DNA of 64,000 bases from Dokdonella sp. (GCF_019634775.1 NZ_JAHCAS010000002.1:496001-560000); one strand, 5' to 3'. Shown: positions 40,781-50,740, counted from the first letter of the stretch. The notes: a model not told the origin generated them from the sequence alone. A program made the numbers and translations.

Positions 40781-41248
40781 CTATTTCGTTTCGCGCTCGG
40801 TGGCGATGAAGCGTTCGAGGGCTTTGCGCGCGTTGACGGTGACCTTGGCACGCAGCGGCGGTGTCCAGCCCAGCAGGAGACCGAGCGGCCCGAGCGCCTG
40901 GCGCGACCAGCGCCAGAAGGCGAAATCGTCGACCTGTTCGACGATGAGACCGTCGGCGAAGCGGAAATGAGAGCGCACGATGTTGTGCACGGGGCGCCCG
41001 GTACTCGAGAACGTGTACCAGGCCTGCCAATCTGCGCGCCCCTCGTCGCCTTCGGCAACGATGCCGGACGCCTGCACGCGCAGATCCGCGGCACGCGAGC
41101 ACAGCATCCGCCACATCGCGCCGACTTCAGCGCCATACAGTTCGAATACCGGATCGCGGAAACTCGCATGGGTGTGGTAGCAGGCCGCCATCGCCGCGCC
41201 GTCGTGGCGGGCGAAGGCGGCGAAATAGCCTTCGATCAACGCACGCAT
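40781..41248 (-). CDS. NTF2/SnoaL-like protein
   Basis: The ATG at 41248 gives 155 aa starting MRALIEGYFAAFARHDGAAM, with ACYHTHASFRDPVFELYGAE and IVRSHFRFADGLIVEQVDDF. This is the NTF2-like cone fold found in SnoaL-type proteins, most of which bind or isomerise small hydrophobic molecules or serve as accessory proteins. It lies 34 bases after the decahaem-propeller gene and is probably the last gene of the conduit operon. No catalytic role can be read from sequence. Confidence 0.8.
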   Translation of the reverse strand: MRALIEGYFAAFARHDGAAMAACYHTHASFRDPVFELYGAEVGAMWRMLCSRAADLRVQASGIVAEGDEGRADWQAWYTFSSTGRPVHNIVRSHFRFADGLIVEQVDDFAFWRWSRQALGPLGLLLGWTPPLRAKVTVNARKALERFIATERETK

Positions 41249-41282
41249 GTCGATGGGTGCCGGCACGACGCGCTCGCCCCGA

Positions 41283-44200
41283 TCAGTTCGGCCCGTGGGT
41301 GTCCGATGCCGTACCGGTCGGCGCGGCATGCCTGGACGGGCCGGCGACGGGTACGGGGATGTTGGGGGAGAGCGCCGTGCCGTGGTCGTCGATGGCGTTG
41401 CTGACGTACCAAGGTGTGCCATCCTCCTTGAGGAACAGGCGGCGCATTTCCTCGAGGGTGAACGGGCGCGAGCCGATGCGGCCGAATACGGCGACCTGAT
41501 GGCCGCTCTCGTCGACCGCGCGGTCGCGTTCGAGGCCGCGCGACAGCGACAGGGCAGGCTTGCCGGTCGGATACCAGGCGACGAGCTGCGGCTTCGGGTC
41601 GGGGGCGAAACCGTAGAACTTCGGTTGCGATTCCGGCGACGTGAGCTGGATGACCTTGAGACCGTTGCGGCCGTCTGCGACATAGGCGAACAGCGAGGCG
41701 TTGGTCGTTCCGACCACGACGTCACGCGCATCGTTGAGCTTGCCACCGGCGTTGTACATCTCGTACAGCCTGGGTTGCTCGGGATTGGTCACGTCGATGA
41801 TGGCGAGGCCGTCAGCGCCGTTGGCGATGAAGGCCCAGGTGCGGGCGATGTGCAGCTTTTGCGGGTCACGCAGAGACAGATGGGCGCCGGGGACTTCGGC
41901 GGCTCGCTCGGGCCTGGTCACGTCGACGACGTGCAGGCCGTCGGTGGCGGTGACGAAGAGATAGCGGAATTGCACCTGGCTGGCGCGCGCCCCGGCGATC
42001 GGGATCGTCTTGACGTAGCGCGGTGCGAGCGGGTCATCGAGGTCGAGGACGACGATGCCGCGCTCGGTGGCAACATAGAACGTCGTGCCGGCGATGGTCA
42101 GGTGGCGCGCTCCGTTGAGCACGCCGTCGCCGTTCCAGGTCATGGCGCGCTCGAGGTTGTTGTTGCGCGCCTCGCCATCGACCAGGGTGTCGATGTCGGT
42201 GGCGATCAGGCCTTCCTCGGCATCGGTGATGAAAGCGTATCGGTAGACCGGATGCATCACCTGTTCGGCGTTGGGGCCGCGCATCAGCTCGCCTTCGTTG
42301 CGCTTGGGCGCGACCGGTTGGGTCGTTGCCAGCGCAACACAGGTTGCATTCCTCGACTTGATCGCAGTGTTCTGCCCGAGTGGGGAGAACGGTGCGGTGA
42401 TGAGTTTCTGCGAGAAGCCCTTGTTGCCGATACTGGCGACGTCGTAGATCTGCGTGCCCTTGGTGCCTTCGGCGACGAACAGGTACTCGCCACGCAGTTG
42501 CAGGCACTCGGCAGTGCCGGCCGAATGCGCATGCGCGACTGGCAGGCGCTGCCCACGCTGCTGGTGCTCGGAGAACCAGTCCGGATAGGCGTATTTCTGC
42601 AGGTAGCTGCCGATCACCGCCTGCGGCTCGTCCCACTCGGTGACCTGTACGGCGTTGATCTCGCCGTCGCCACCGACCCAGGCGTGGAAGCCGACGAAAT
42701 CGATGAACTTCGTGCCGAGCAGCAGCAGCTGCGCCATGATGGCATTGTTGTCGTTGTTCTTCGACAGGTGGCAATCCTCGCAGTCCTTGGTCTCGGTCTT
42801 GCGTTCGGTGTGCGGGTAGTGCGGCGCAAATGCCTGCGAGCTGTAGCCCGAAGCGGCGATCGGCGGCTGCTGGACGTAGATCTTCTCGCGGTTGATGTTG
42901 GTCGAGGACAGCACCAGCGCCGACGAGGAGCGCACCGGCGCAATCTTGCCGTCCTTGATCCCGCCATGCTTGCCAAGGAAGAACATCTCGTCGCGCGCGA
43001 CCTGCGGGTTGTAGGTGGCGAAGTTGCGCGTGTAGCCGCCTTCGTACTTGTGGCGCTCGGTTTTCCAGTTGGCCTCGATCGGCAGGTGGCAGCCGCCGCA
43101 GCTCGTCGTCCAGGAGGTGTGGCACGAGTAGCACAGCATCTTGTCTTCGCCGTGGGCGCGTTCGTCGAGCGGCACATCCTTGCCCCAGCGCAGCTCGTCG
43201 GTGCCGCGCGCCATCGTATGGGCGCGCGTCGCCTTCGGATTGTATTCGCCGGACAGAGGATCGACGCTGTCCTTGACCAGGCTCATCGTCCATTCCAGGC
43301 CGGGTGTCACGGCCGAGCGCTGGATCAGCTTGTCGCCGACCCATTCGAAACGCTTCTTGCCGTCCGGGTTGCGGATCAGCAGCAGGTTGGTGCCGAACTT
43401 CGAGGCCGCCGGACCCGAGGTCTTCAGCGTCGGTGGCGCATCGACCGTGCCGTGGCAGTCCTGGCACTGGATTTCCACCGCGCCCATGACCTCGGCCTTG
43501 AGGTAGCCGTTGCCGTGATTGTCCTGGGCGAAATGGCAATCGACGCACTGCATGCCGACGTCGACGTGGATCGACGAGAGGTGCACGCCCTTCTTCCACT
43601 TGTCCGGATCGTCGTCGGCGATCTTCGTGCCGGCGGCGTCGAGCAGATTGCCCTTGCGGTCACGCTTGTAGATCGCGCGGAAATTCCAGCCGTGGCCGTG
43701 GTAGTCGGCGAACTGGGTGTCCTTGAGCTGCGGATTGAGCAGTGAAACATCCTTGAGGAAATCGACATCGGCCCACTTGCCGCGCGGTGAGGCGCCCTCA
43801 GGATTGCGGTCAAGGATCTTGCGCATCTTCTCCGCGTCGGGGTACTGCTGCTTCTCCGGCCACATGAACGGCGCGTCGGACTCGTAGTCCCACATCGTGT
43901 AGCCGAGCATGGTGTTGATGAACATGTTCGGCTGGTGCATGTGGCAGATCATGCACTGGCTGGTCGGGATCTGGCGCGTGAACTCGTGCTTGAGCGGATG
44001 GCCGGGCACGTCTTTCGGGATGGTTGGATCGGCCTGCTGGCTCGTGCCCATGTTGCCGAACTTCGCGTAGATGGCAGAGTGGCGGGGGTCGCGGTCGTTG
44101 GCGTAGACGACGTGGCAGGCGCTGCAACCGGACGAGCGGAAGTCGCCGGGATTGTCGTTGGTGCCGAGCATCCAGATGAATGGATCGTTGAGGCGTGTCT

Positions 44201-45092
44201 TGTGGATGTTGAGCACGGGGATCGACACGCGCAGGCCGGTGCCGGGCCCGCGGAACGACTGCTTGAGGTCGGGCCGGCCCGGTTCCTCGAGGCGCTGGAT
44301 CTGGCCGAACTCGTTCGGCAGACCGATCTCGGCGAAGATGTTGTTGATGTTGCGCCCGCCGCGCTCGAACACGCGGAAGATGTCGCCCGGCGGCACGGTT
44401 TCCCAGGTCGGCATCGGGTTGATCTTCGGCAGAATTCCGCGCTTGTCCATCGCAGCATCGTTGGGGATGCCGTTTTCGACGGCGGCTGGCTCGCCCTCAC
44501 GCGAATAGGATTCGCCAAGGATCGAGTGCTTGAACGGCAGGATGCCGTTGTTGTACGCGGCGGCGCCCCAGAACATCGCCGCATTGGCCATCAGGCTCTT
44601 CTCGTTGGCCTGGATGATCGGCAGGTGGCAGGCACCGCAGGCCTCGCGCGCGATGCGCAGGTCGCCCGGGTTGATGAAGCGCACGAACTCGGGGGCTTCC
44701 TGCATCAGCCAGGCATAGCTGCGCTCGGGATTTGCTGCTGACGGGAAGCGCGACGGATAACGTGGCAGCACATGGGCGCGTTCCAGCGCTGCGCGATACT
44801 CGACGCTGCCGGTCGAACCCTGGGCCTGCACGCTGGCATCGCCTCCATGGCAGTCCGTGCAGCCGAGCACCACGGCCGGATTGGCGTGCATGGTCTTGCG
44901 ATCGGATGCGCTGTGGCAACTGACGCAGCCAGCCGATTTCGCTTCGGCCTGTTCCCAGGTCTGGAAGGCCGGCGCGGCAGGTGCGGTGACGTATTCGCGC
45001 TCGACTTTCGCAGGCTTGCTGCTGTCGGCGAGAACGGGCGTCGCGGTGAGGGCGACGGATGCGATGCAAGCGGCGGCAATGGATCGCAGCAT
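41283..45092 (-). CDS. Exported decahaem cytochrome c fused to a six-repeat LVIVD propeller
   Basis: The 1269-aa protein begins with a signal peptide (MLRSIAAACIASVALTATPV-LA). The N-terminal two-thirds has ten CxxCH haem motifs in order: CVSCH (56-60), CTDCH (78-82), CGACH, CSACH, CMICH, CVDCH, CQDCH, CYSCH, CGGCH and CEDCH. From about residue 840 six repeats of the LVIVD type follow (EYLFVAEGTKGTQIYDVA; YAFITDAEEGLIATDID; FYVATERGIVVLDLDDP; YLFVTATDGLHVVDVTRP; AFIANGADGLAIIDVTNP; FAYVADGRNGLKVIQLTSP), likely a beta-propeller that docks on a partner or substrate. It should act outside the inner membrane, at or beyond the outer-membrane barrel encoded 16 bases upstream. Electron acceptor unknown. 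Confidence 0.9.
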   Translation of the reverse strand: MLRSIAAACIASVALTATPVLADSSKPAKVEREYVTAPAAPAFQTWEQAEAKSAGCVSCHSASDRKTMHANPAVVLGCTDCHGGDASVQAQGSTGSVEYRAALERAHVLPRYPSRFPSAANPERSYAWLMQEAPEFVRFINPGDLRIAREACGACHLPIIQANEKSLMANAAMFWGAAAYNNGILPFKHSILGESYSREGEPAAVENGIPNDAAMDKRGILPKINPMPTWETVPPGDIFRVFERGGRNINNIFAEIGLPNEFGQIQRLEEPGRPDLKQSFRGPGTGLRVSIPVLNIHKTRLNDPFIWMLGTNDNPGDFRSSGCSACHVVYANDRDPRHSAIYAKFGNMGTSQQADPTIPKDVPGHPLKHEFTRQIPTSQCMICHMHQPNMFINTMLGYTMWDYESDAPFMWPEKQQYPDAEKMRKILDRNPEGASPRGKWADVDFLKDVSLLNPQLKDTQFADYHGHGWNFRAIYKRDRKGNLLDAAGTKIADDDPDKWKKGVHLSSIHVDVGMQCVDCHFAQDNHGNGYLKAEVMGAVEIQCQDCHGTVDAPPTLKTSGPAASKFGTNLLLIRNPDGKKRFEWVGDKLIQRSAVTPGLEWTMSLVKDSVDPLSGEYNPKATRAHTMARGTDELRWGKDVPLDERAHGEDKMLCYSCHTSWTTSCGGCHLPIEANWKTERHKYEGGYTRNFATYNPQVARDEMFFLGKHGGIKDGKIAPVRSSSALVLSSTNINREKIYVQQPPIAASGYSSQAFAPHYPHTERKTETKDCEDCHLSKNNDNNAIMAQLLLLGTKFIDFVGFHAWVGGDGEINAVQVTEWDEPQAVIGSYLQKYAYPDWFSEHQQRGQRLPVAHAHSAGTAECLQLRGEYLFVAEGTKGTQIYDVASIGNKGFSQKLITAPFSPLGQNTAIKSRNATCVALATTQPVAPKRNEGELMRGPNAEQVMHPVYRYAFITDAEEGLIATDIDTLVDGEARNNNLERAMTWNGDGVLNGARHLTIAGTTFYVATERGIVVLDLDDPLAPRYVKTIPIAGARASQVQFRYLFVTATDGLHVVDVTRPERAAEVPGAHLSLRDPQKLHIARTWAFIANGADGLAIIDVTNPEQPRLYEMYNAGGKLNDARDVVVGTTNASLFAYVADGRNGLKVIQLTSPESQPKFYGFAPDPKPQLVAWYPTGKPALSLSRGLERDRAVDESGHQVAVFGRIGSRPFTLEEMRRLFLKEDGTPWYVSNAIDDHGTALSPNIPVPVAGPSRHAAPTGTASDTHGPN

Positions 45093-45108
45093 GGTTCTTC
45101 GCGCCCCC

Positions 45109-46929
45109 TCAGTACGTGAAGATCAGGTTGCCGAGCACCGTGTAGTAACGGGTGTCGTTGCCATAGAGATCCTTGAGGCCCTGGCCGGGCAGCAGGGTCG
45201 CCGCGGACAGGCGCAGGATGATGTTCTGCGTGGCATACGGCCGCCAGATCCACGCCACCGAGACATCGGTGCCGATATCGCGGCTGATGTCGGCTTGGTT
45301 GCGTGCAGTCTCCAGGACTTCCGAACGATCGAACCACAGGTGGTTGACGTTGGCCGACACGCGCGACTGCGGTGTGAGGTCGAAGTCGGCGCCGAGGCCG
45401 ATCAGGCGCAGGCCCGGGTTGTCGAAGTTCGACTGGCCCTGTTCCTTCGAGGAATGCAGGTTGGCGAGCAGGCCGTTGCGTCCGGCCAGGGTCACGCCGC
45501 CGCCGCCGATGAACGGGATGTTCTGGCGAATCCAGTAGCTGGTGTCGGCACCGGCGAAAATCGGGTTCTCGAAGATCGCGTCGTAACCGGTCGAGCGATC
45601 GTCGTAAGGATCCTTGTCGCCGCTGGCCCAGGCCGCCGAGGCGCGCACGCGGATCCAATCGAAGTCCATGGACGCTTCAGCCGCCACGAAGCCGGCGCGT
45701 ATATCGGTCTTTTGCGGCACGAACACTCCACCGTCCTTCTGGTCGCCGATCGCCGCATACGCGGCCACGGTGAGGTTCAGGCGCCCTATGTGCCCGTCGC
45801 CGTTGTAGCCGATGTAGCCGACATCGTAGGTGCGCGGCGCCTCGCGGCCGATCGCGGCCGGGCGCTGGATGAAGCCGTTGGAGTCGTAGAAGCTCTCGTC
45901 CTCGCGGTTGCGGTTCCAGGCAACGATCGCCTGCGAAGTGAAGCCGAGGAACGGGAAGTCCTGGCGGTACAGGCTGGCCAGCAGGATGTCGTCGTCGCGC
46001 GGTGATTTCGTGACATCGTTGAGGCCCGAGTTCAGGTCCTTTTCGAGGCGCCGGAACCAGGCGATGTTGTACTGCCACTTGTTGTTGTCGCGGTTGCCGA
46101 AGAAACGCACGCCGGGCTGGTTGTCCTGGTACAGGAAACCGCGGAAGTCCGACGAGAACGGTTGGATGCCGATGCGTACCTCGTCGACGTCGTAGCGCGA
46201 CGAGGCGGTGCGGTAGTCCTTGGTGAAGAACAGCTCCTGCACGCCGATGAACCCGTCGTCGCGCGTGCGGCCGAAGGTCGGATCGAGCTGCAGGGCGCGC
46301 ACTTCTTCGGTGCGCACGCGGTTGTAGTTCAGGGCCAGCGCGAGCTTGAACTCGTAGTCGGGTGGCTTGAATGCCGTGTCGCCCTTGTAGAGCAGGAAAC
46401 TGGCGATCACGGTCTGCGCGAAGATGGTCTGGTCGGTGTCGCCGAGCACATCGTTGGACCCGGGTTCCGGGCTCGACTGCGGGCCGACCGGAGTCGGGAT
46501 GCCGCGCGGTTCGACCAGGGTGTCGGACACTCCGGTCATGGCGAAGAACCAGTCCTCGCCGAAGATCGGCTTGTCACCCTTCAGTACGTTCTGGTTGTAG
46601 GGGTCGTACCACGGCGACTTGAGACCGAGCGCCTCCATGATGCGCCAGCGATCCGGGACCGGAATGAAGCTGCCAGCCTGGTCGACCGGGGCCGGGTTCA
46701 CCGCGTCGGGATTCTGCTCGACGAACATCGGCAGCGGTTCGGGCGGATGGCCCGGACGCCTGCGCGGAATCTGCGACTGGTATGGATCGTAGGTCGGCGC
46801 CTGCAGCACGCCGAACAGCAGCAGCCAATCGGGCTGGATGCCCGGCAGGTCGGCCTGTGCGTTGCCGACGAACAGGGCCCCGGCGAGACCGAGGCCGAAG
46901 GTGCGAAGGTGCAGGGCGATGCGGCGCAT
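45109..46929 (-). CDS. Outer-membrane beta-barrel of the cytochrome cluster
   Basis: The 606-aa protein has a signal peptide ending LFVGNAQA-DL and no haem motifs. From about residue 170 it shows alternating amphipathic strands (FKLALALNYNRVRTEEVRAL, YNIAWFRRLEKDLNS, VSANVNHLWF, VSVAWIWRPY) and ends LGNLIFTY, with a terminal aromatic residue as in BAM-assembled barrels. It is not recognisably MtrB. Between a periplasmic decahaem protein and an exported one, it plausibly forms the sheath or docking pore of an outer-membrane electron conduit. The role is inferred from context. Confidence 0.8.
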   Translation of the reverse strand: MRRIALHLRTFGLGLAGALFVGNAQADLPGIQPDWLLLFGVLQAPTYDPYQSQIPRRRPGHPPEPLPMFVEQNPDAVNPAPVDQAGSFIPVPDRWRIMEALGLKSPWYDPYNQNVLKGDKPIFGEDWFFAMTGVSDTLVEPRGIPTPVGPQSSPEPGSNDVLGDTDQTIFAQTVIASFLLYKGDTAFKPPDYEFKLALALNYNRVRTEEVRALQLDPTFGRTRDDGFIGVQELFFTKDYRTASSRYDVDEVRIGIQPFSSDFRGFLYQDNQPGVRFFGNRDNNKWQYNIAWFRRLEKDLNSGLNDVTKSPRDDDILLASLYRQDFPFLGFTSQAIVAWNRNREDESFYDSNGFIQRPAAIGREAPRTYDVGYIGYNGDGHIGRLNLTVAAYAAIGDQKDGGVFVPQKTDIRAGFVAAEASMDFDWIRVRASAAWASGDKDPYDDRSTGYDAIFENPIFAGADTSYWIRQNIPFIGGGGVTLAGRNGLLANLHSSKEQGQSNFDNPGLRLIGLGADFDLTPQSRVSANVNHLWFDRSEVLETARNQADISRDIGTDVSVAWIWRPYATQNIILRLSAATLLPGQGLKDLYGNDTRYYTVLGNLIFTY

Positions 46930-46930
46930 G

Positions 46931-48952
46931 TCACTTGCCCTCGCAGACGTACTGTTCGTTGGAATTCAGGAACGGCGATTGCGGACACTGCACGTAGAGC
47001 AGACGCGCGCCCTGCGGGACCAGGGTGTCGGCACGGATTGCCGGCGGTGCGTTGCCGATTGCGCCACCGAGGACGACACCGGCGTTGTGCAGGCCGAGGA
47101 AGGCGACGAGGTCGCTCTGGTCGGTGCCATCGCCGGAGGCACCGACCGCGCCGACCAGGGTGTTGCCGCGGTAGATCGGCACGCTGCCGCCGAACAGGGT
47201 GATGCCGTTCGGCACGCGATCGATGCCCGTGCAGTTGGTCGGTGCCTCGCCGAGCGGGGGCAGGTCGGTGCCGTCGAGGCTGACGGTCAGGCCGATCTGC
47301 TGCAGGTAGAAGGCGAGGAACAGGGCAGCCTGGTTGTAGTCGAGATCGAGTTCCAGGCCGGTGCTGAACACGCTCCAGTCGTTGATCGGCAGGCTCAACG
47401 GGCCCGGCGGGCGGCCCGGCACGCCGTCCGGATAGAACGGCCGCGACAGGTTGCCGATCGCGCGGTTCGAATACGCGATCGCGCCGTCGCCGAGCGCGCC
47501 CGAAGCGGGCAGGAAGGCGCGCAGTGCCGTGACGTAGGCGAAAGGACTGCGTGAGCCGGCCGAGGTGAAGGCGACGCGGCCGTTGGCGAGGTCGAGGGCG
47601 CCGCGCAGGTAGGTTGCCGGCGGCACCGAGGCGAGATCGGCGGCAGCGTAGCCGCCCGAGAAGAATGCGGCCGTGCGCGCCTTCTGCGTGGTCACGTCGA
47701 CTGCATCCACCAGGGCGTCGCGCGAGCGCACGAGGCCGAGCACGACGCCGTTCGTGTCGACCACGACGATGGTTTCGCCGGCCGGTGAGCCGAGTGGCTT
47801 GCGCACCTGCGCACGCGTGCGGTTGGCGACCTTGAGCGCTTCGCTCATCAACGTGCGCACTTCCTCTGCGCTGAGCGCCGCCGGGCCATCGGTGCCCGCG
47901 CGCGGCGGAAAGCGGTTGGTGCCGCTGCCGTCGTCGACGACGAAGGCATCGAGGCCGGGAAAAGTCACCGGATCGGGCCGGATGCCGGATTCGACCTGGC
48001 CGAAGGCGAGGCCGCGCGAGATCGTGCCACTGAAGAAGGCGGGGATCGCGATCACTTGGCCGTCGGCCGGGCCGAGCGTGGCGAATGCCGGTGCGCTGGC
48101 CGGATTGCGCGCAAGCTGGTTGAACTCGACATCGGTGAAACGCAGGCTCAAGCCACCGGCCGTGATGCGATCGGCGCGGCGGTCCACCGGTGCGGCGAAA
48201 CCATACGTCCCGGCCAGGGCGATGTATTCGTCGAGGTTGCGGTCGATGTCGCCGGCGAAGGTGTCGACGCCGTAGGTGTCGTCGGCGGATACGCCGATCG
48301 CACCGACCGGCACTCCATTCTTGTACAGCGGCACCCCGCCTGGATCGGCGGCGATACCGATCGGCGAGCGATGTGGGCCGGCGCTCGGGCCGATGCCGTT
48401 GAAGCGTGCCGAGATGTCCGAACACGGCAGTTGCGAGAACTGCACGCCGAACAGAGGCCCCGAAGGAGCGGTGATGTCGCCGGGATTGAAATGCTCCTGC
48501 GCGACCTGGCCGGCCGTACGCGAGGTGAAGGCATTTCCTTCGGAGGAGAAATACACCGAGGTGATGGCCTTGGCGATCGCGGTCAGTTCGCTCGGAATCT
48601 CGAGGCCTTCGAGGCCGCCGATGACGCCACGCCCGGAATCGACCTTCTGCGTGCGTCGGCTGTTGGTCATGCGATAGGCGCCGAGCACGTTGCCGACGCG
48701 GTCGACGACAGTGATCGTCGCCGGCAGGTTCTGGCCCTGCGCCTCGTTGACGGCCTGCGCGATGATGCGCCGGATGTCGTCTTCGGTGAGGAACGAACTG
48801 GCGTTTGCGCACGAACCCGAGCACCCGGAGTCACCGGAGCCGGTGCCGGGTCCAGGCGATGTCCCGTCGGTACTGGCGGTATTGCTGCCACCGCCGCACG
48901 CGGCCAGCAACGATGTCCCGATCAGCAACGCGCCGAATCTCACGATCCCCAT
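46931..48952 (-). CDS. Two-domain GlcG/HbpS-like lipoprotein
   Basis: The ATG at 48952 follows GAGGACGG and starts a lipoprotein signal (MGIVRFGALLIGTSLLAAC); 673 aa. Residues 20-45 are a Gly/Ser/Thr linker with CSGSC. Two GlcG/HbpS-type regions follow, the first with DIRRIIAQAVNEAQGQNLPA, TITVVDRVGNVLGAYRM and GVPVGAIGVS, the second with EVRTLMSEALKVANRTRAQV, TIVVVDTNGVVLGLVRS and GNTLVGAVGASGD. HbpS-type domains bind haem or related redox cofactors in some members. The gene is one base from the barrel gene, so it is likely an outer-membrane-anchored part of the conduit or a haem-handling factor. Confidence 0.8.
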   Translation of the reverse strand: MGIVRFGALLIGTSLLAACGGGSNTASTDGTSPGPGTGSGDSGCSGSCANASSFLTEDDIRRIIAQAVNEAQGQNLPATITVVDRVGNVLGAYRMTNSRRTQKVDSGRGVIGGLEGLEIPSELTAIAKAITSVYFSSEGNAFTSRTAGQVAQEHFNPGDITAPSGPLFGVQFSQLPCSDISARFNGIGPSAGPHRSPIGIAADPGGVPLYKNGVPVGAIGVSADDTYGVDTFAGDIDRNLDEYIALAGTYGFAAPVDRRADRITAGGLSLRFTDVEFNQLARNPASAPAFATLGPADGQVIAIPAFFSGTISRGLAFGQVESGIRPDPVTFPGLDAFVVDDGSGTNRFPPRAGTDGPAALSAEEVRTLMSEALKVANRTRAQVRKPLGSPAGETIVVVDTNGVVLGLVRSRDALVDAVDVTTQKARTAAFFSGGYAAADLASVPPATYLRGALDLANGRVAFTSAGSRSPFAYVTALRAFLPASGALGDGAIAYSNRAIGNLSRPFYPDGVPGRPPGPLSLPINDWSVFSTGLELDLDYNQAALFLAFYLQQIGLTVSLDGTDLPPLGEAPTNCTGIDRVPNGITLFGGSVPIYRGNTLVGAVGASGDGTDQSDLVAFLGLHNAGVVLGGAIGNAPPAIRADTLVPQGARLLYVQCPQSPFLNSNEQYVCEGK

Positions 48953-49027
48953 CCGTCCTCCCGTAGCGAGCATCGAGCTGGCTGGCGGTACCCCGCGGGC
49001 GATGATAGCTCAGCGGCCCACGGTCGC

Positions 49028-50740
49028 CTATCGCGCCTTGTTTCCGGTTGCCGGCGAACGTGTCGTCGGTGTGTCCAGGGTCAGGCCCGGCAACCGATGG
49101 TAGTCGTGGCAGGCGATGCAGGTGCTCTGCACCTTGCCTGCCGCGTGCGCTCCGCCATGGCACTGGCGGCAGTTGTCGATGCCGGGAATCAGCAGATCAT
49201 TCGCACCCTTCGAGGTTTCCGCTCCGGCATGGCAGTCGACGCAGGCCATCGTCTCGTGCCGTTGGTGGCTGAACTTCGCATCGACGTACCAGAGCCCGGC
49301 CACACGCACCGGTGCGACCTTCCATTCGGGATTGTTCGGACTCGGCGCGGCAATCGTGTGGCAGGTGACGCAGGCCTTGCCGGTGAACAGGGTGCGGGCC
49401 GCCTCGCGCGAACGGTCGCGCGCCCAGGCCAGCGCCTCGACGGTTTCCTGGCGCGACAGCGGCGGCGAACCGGGTCGGCGGCGCTCCTGCACGATGGTCG
49501 GCGCACGCGCGTCGGCATAGCCGCCTTCGAGCGCGCGCCGCGCATAGAACTCGTCGAGCGTGTAGACCACGGCGGGCACGTCGGCATGCGGCACCTGGCG
49601 GTCCGGTGCCAATGTGTCGAAACCGAGCGCGTGGCATTCGCGGCACATCGTCTCGAAGGCGATCGGTTTCATCGCCGCGCCACCCGGTTCGGTGACGTGG
49701 CAGCTCGCACACTCCAGCACCTTGCGCCCGTTCGGCGTGTTCAGGCCATCCGCCTTCAGGTGCACGGCATGGTCGAACTTGAGGCCGGAGTTTTCCTTCA
49801 ACCCAGCCGACCACGGCATCGACTTCGGCATGAAGTTGCCGGCAATGTCCCAGCCGGGCAGGTTGACGTGGAACTCCGGGTGCGCGGTACCGAAATCAGC
49901 AATGTCGGCGATCGAGCTCGCGCCCCGGGTGTTTGCCTTGAGGTCGCGGTGGCAGTCGGCGCACAGGCCTTGGTCGGTGCTGACCATGCCGCGGTTGCCA
50001 TTGTGGTCCTTGTGGCAGGTCGCGCAGCGCGTGTCGCCTAGTTCGGGCAGGTTGAACGCCATCGGGTCGGCATGCGCTTTGGTGCGCACGTGGCAGGTCG
50101 TGCAGGCGCTGTCGCGCACCATCAGGAAGGGATTCTGGTGGCAACTGCGGCAATCGTCGCCGAAATGGCGATGGGCGGCATCGAGTTCGCCGGTGCTCCA
50201 CGCGCCGACGCTCGGCAACGGCGAATGTGCGAGCAGCTTGCCGAGCGGCGGGACGAAATGGCCGGCCATCGGCAGGACGAGGAACAGGCCGAGCACGAGC
50301 AGGAAGCCGAGCCACGACGGCCAGCGCTTGCCGAGCCAGGTCTGCGCGAGCGTGGTCGGCTTGCCGCGGCGGGCGAGCATCTCGGCCTGTTCGTTCTTGT
50401 CGATCGCGGCCACCTCGACCGCGGCATCGTAGTCGCCGCGCGTGTCGAGCAGGGTGATGCGCGTCGAGCCCAGTTCGATCGCCGTGCCGGCACCGACCGT
50501 GGTCGCGTAGGTGATCTGGCCGTCGACGCGGATGCCGGCGACGATCAGCGACTCGACGCGATATTGGCCGCCGCCAAGCGAGGTCACGCGCGCGTGGTTC
50601 AGTGCCGCGCGCAGGTCGGGCAGGAAGATCGCCTGGTCGGCGGCGCGGCCGATCGTCAGCACCTCGCCGTAGTGGATGTCCTCCTCATACGAGACGGAGC
50701 TCTTCCCCTTCTTGAGGACGCGACGGATCAGCCAGCGCAT
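49028..50740 (-). CDS. FHA domain-TM-decahaem cytochrome c
   Basis: The 570-aa protein combines a cytosolic FHA-like domain (about residues 20-100; HYGEVLTIGRAADQAIFLPD, LNHARV), one membrane helix (about 143-160, WLGFLLVLGLFLVLPMAG) and a periplasmic region with ten CxxCH motifs: CRSCH, CTTCH, CATCH, CADCH, CASCH, CRECH, CVTCH, CVDCH, CRQCH and CIACH. There is no cleavable signal; the helix both anchors and exports. FHA domains bind phosphothreonine, so a cytosolic phosphoprotein may tie to or gate this electron carrier. It lies between the di-haem b-like gene and the lipoprotein gene. The combination is rare in my knowledge. Confidence 0.88.
   Translation of the reverse strand: MRWLIRRVLKKGKSSVSYEEDIHYGEVLTIGRAADQAIFLPDLRAALNHARVTSLGGGQYRVESLIVAGIRVDGQITYATTVGAGTAIELGSTRITLLDTRGDYDAAVEVAAIDKNEQAEMLARRGKPTTLAQTWLGKRWPSWLGFLLVLGLFLVLPMAGHFVPPLGKLLAHSPLPSVGAWSTGELDAAHRHFGDDCRSCHQNPFLMVRDSACTTCHVRTKAHADPMAFNLPELGDTRCATCHKDHNGNRGMVSTDQGLCADCHRDLKANTRGASSIADIADFGTAHPEFHVNLPGWDIAGNFMPKSMPWSAGLKENSGLKFDHAVHLKADGLNTPNGRKVLECASCHVTEPGGAAMKPIAFETMCRECHALGFDTLAPDRQVPHADVPAVVYTLDEFYARRALEGGYADARAPTIVQERRRPGSPPLSRQETVEALAWARDRSREAARTLFTGKACVTCHTIAAPSPNNPEWKVAPVRVAGLWYVDAKFSHQRHETMACVDCHAGAETSKGANDLLIPGIDNCRQCHGGAHAAGKVQSTCIACHDYHRLPGLTLDTPTTRSPATGNKAR

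Noticed and set aside
41247-43745. Long open plus-strand frame (over 800 codons) opposite the decahaem gene
   Set aside because: It is the antisense of a gene with ten CxxCH motifs and propeller repeats; its translation is Arg/Val/Asp-rich with no domain.
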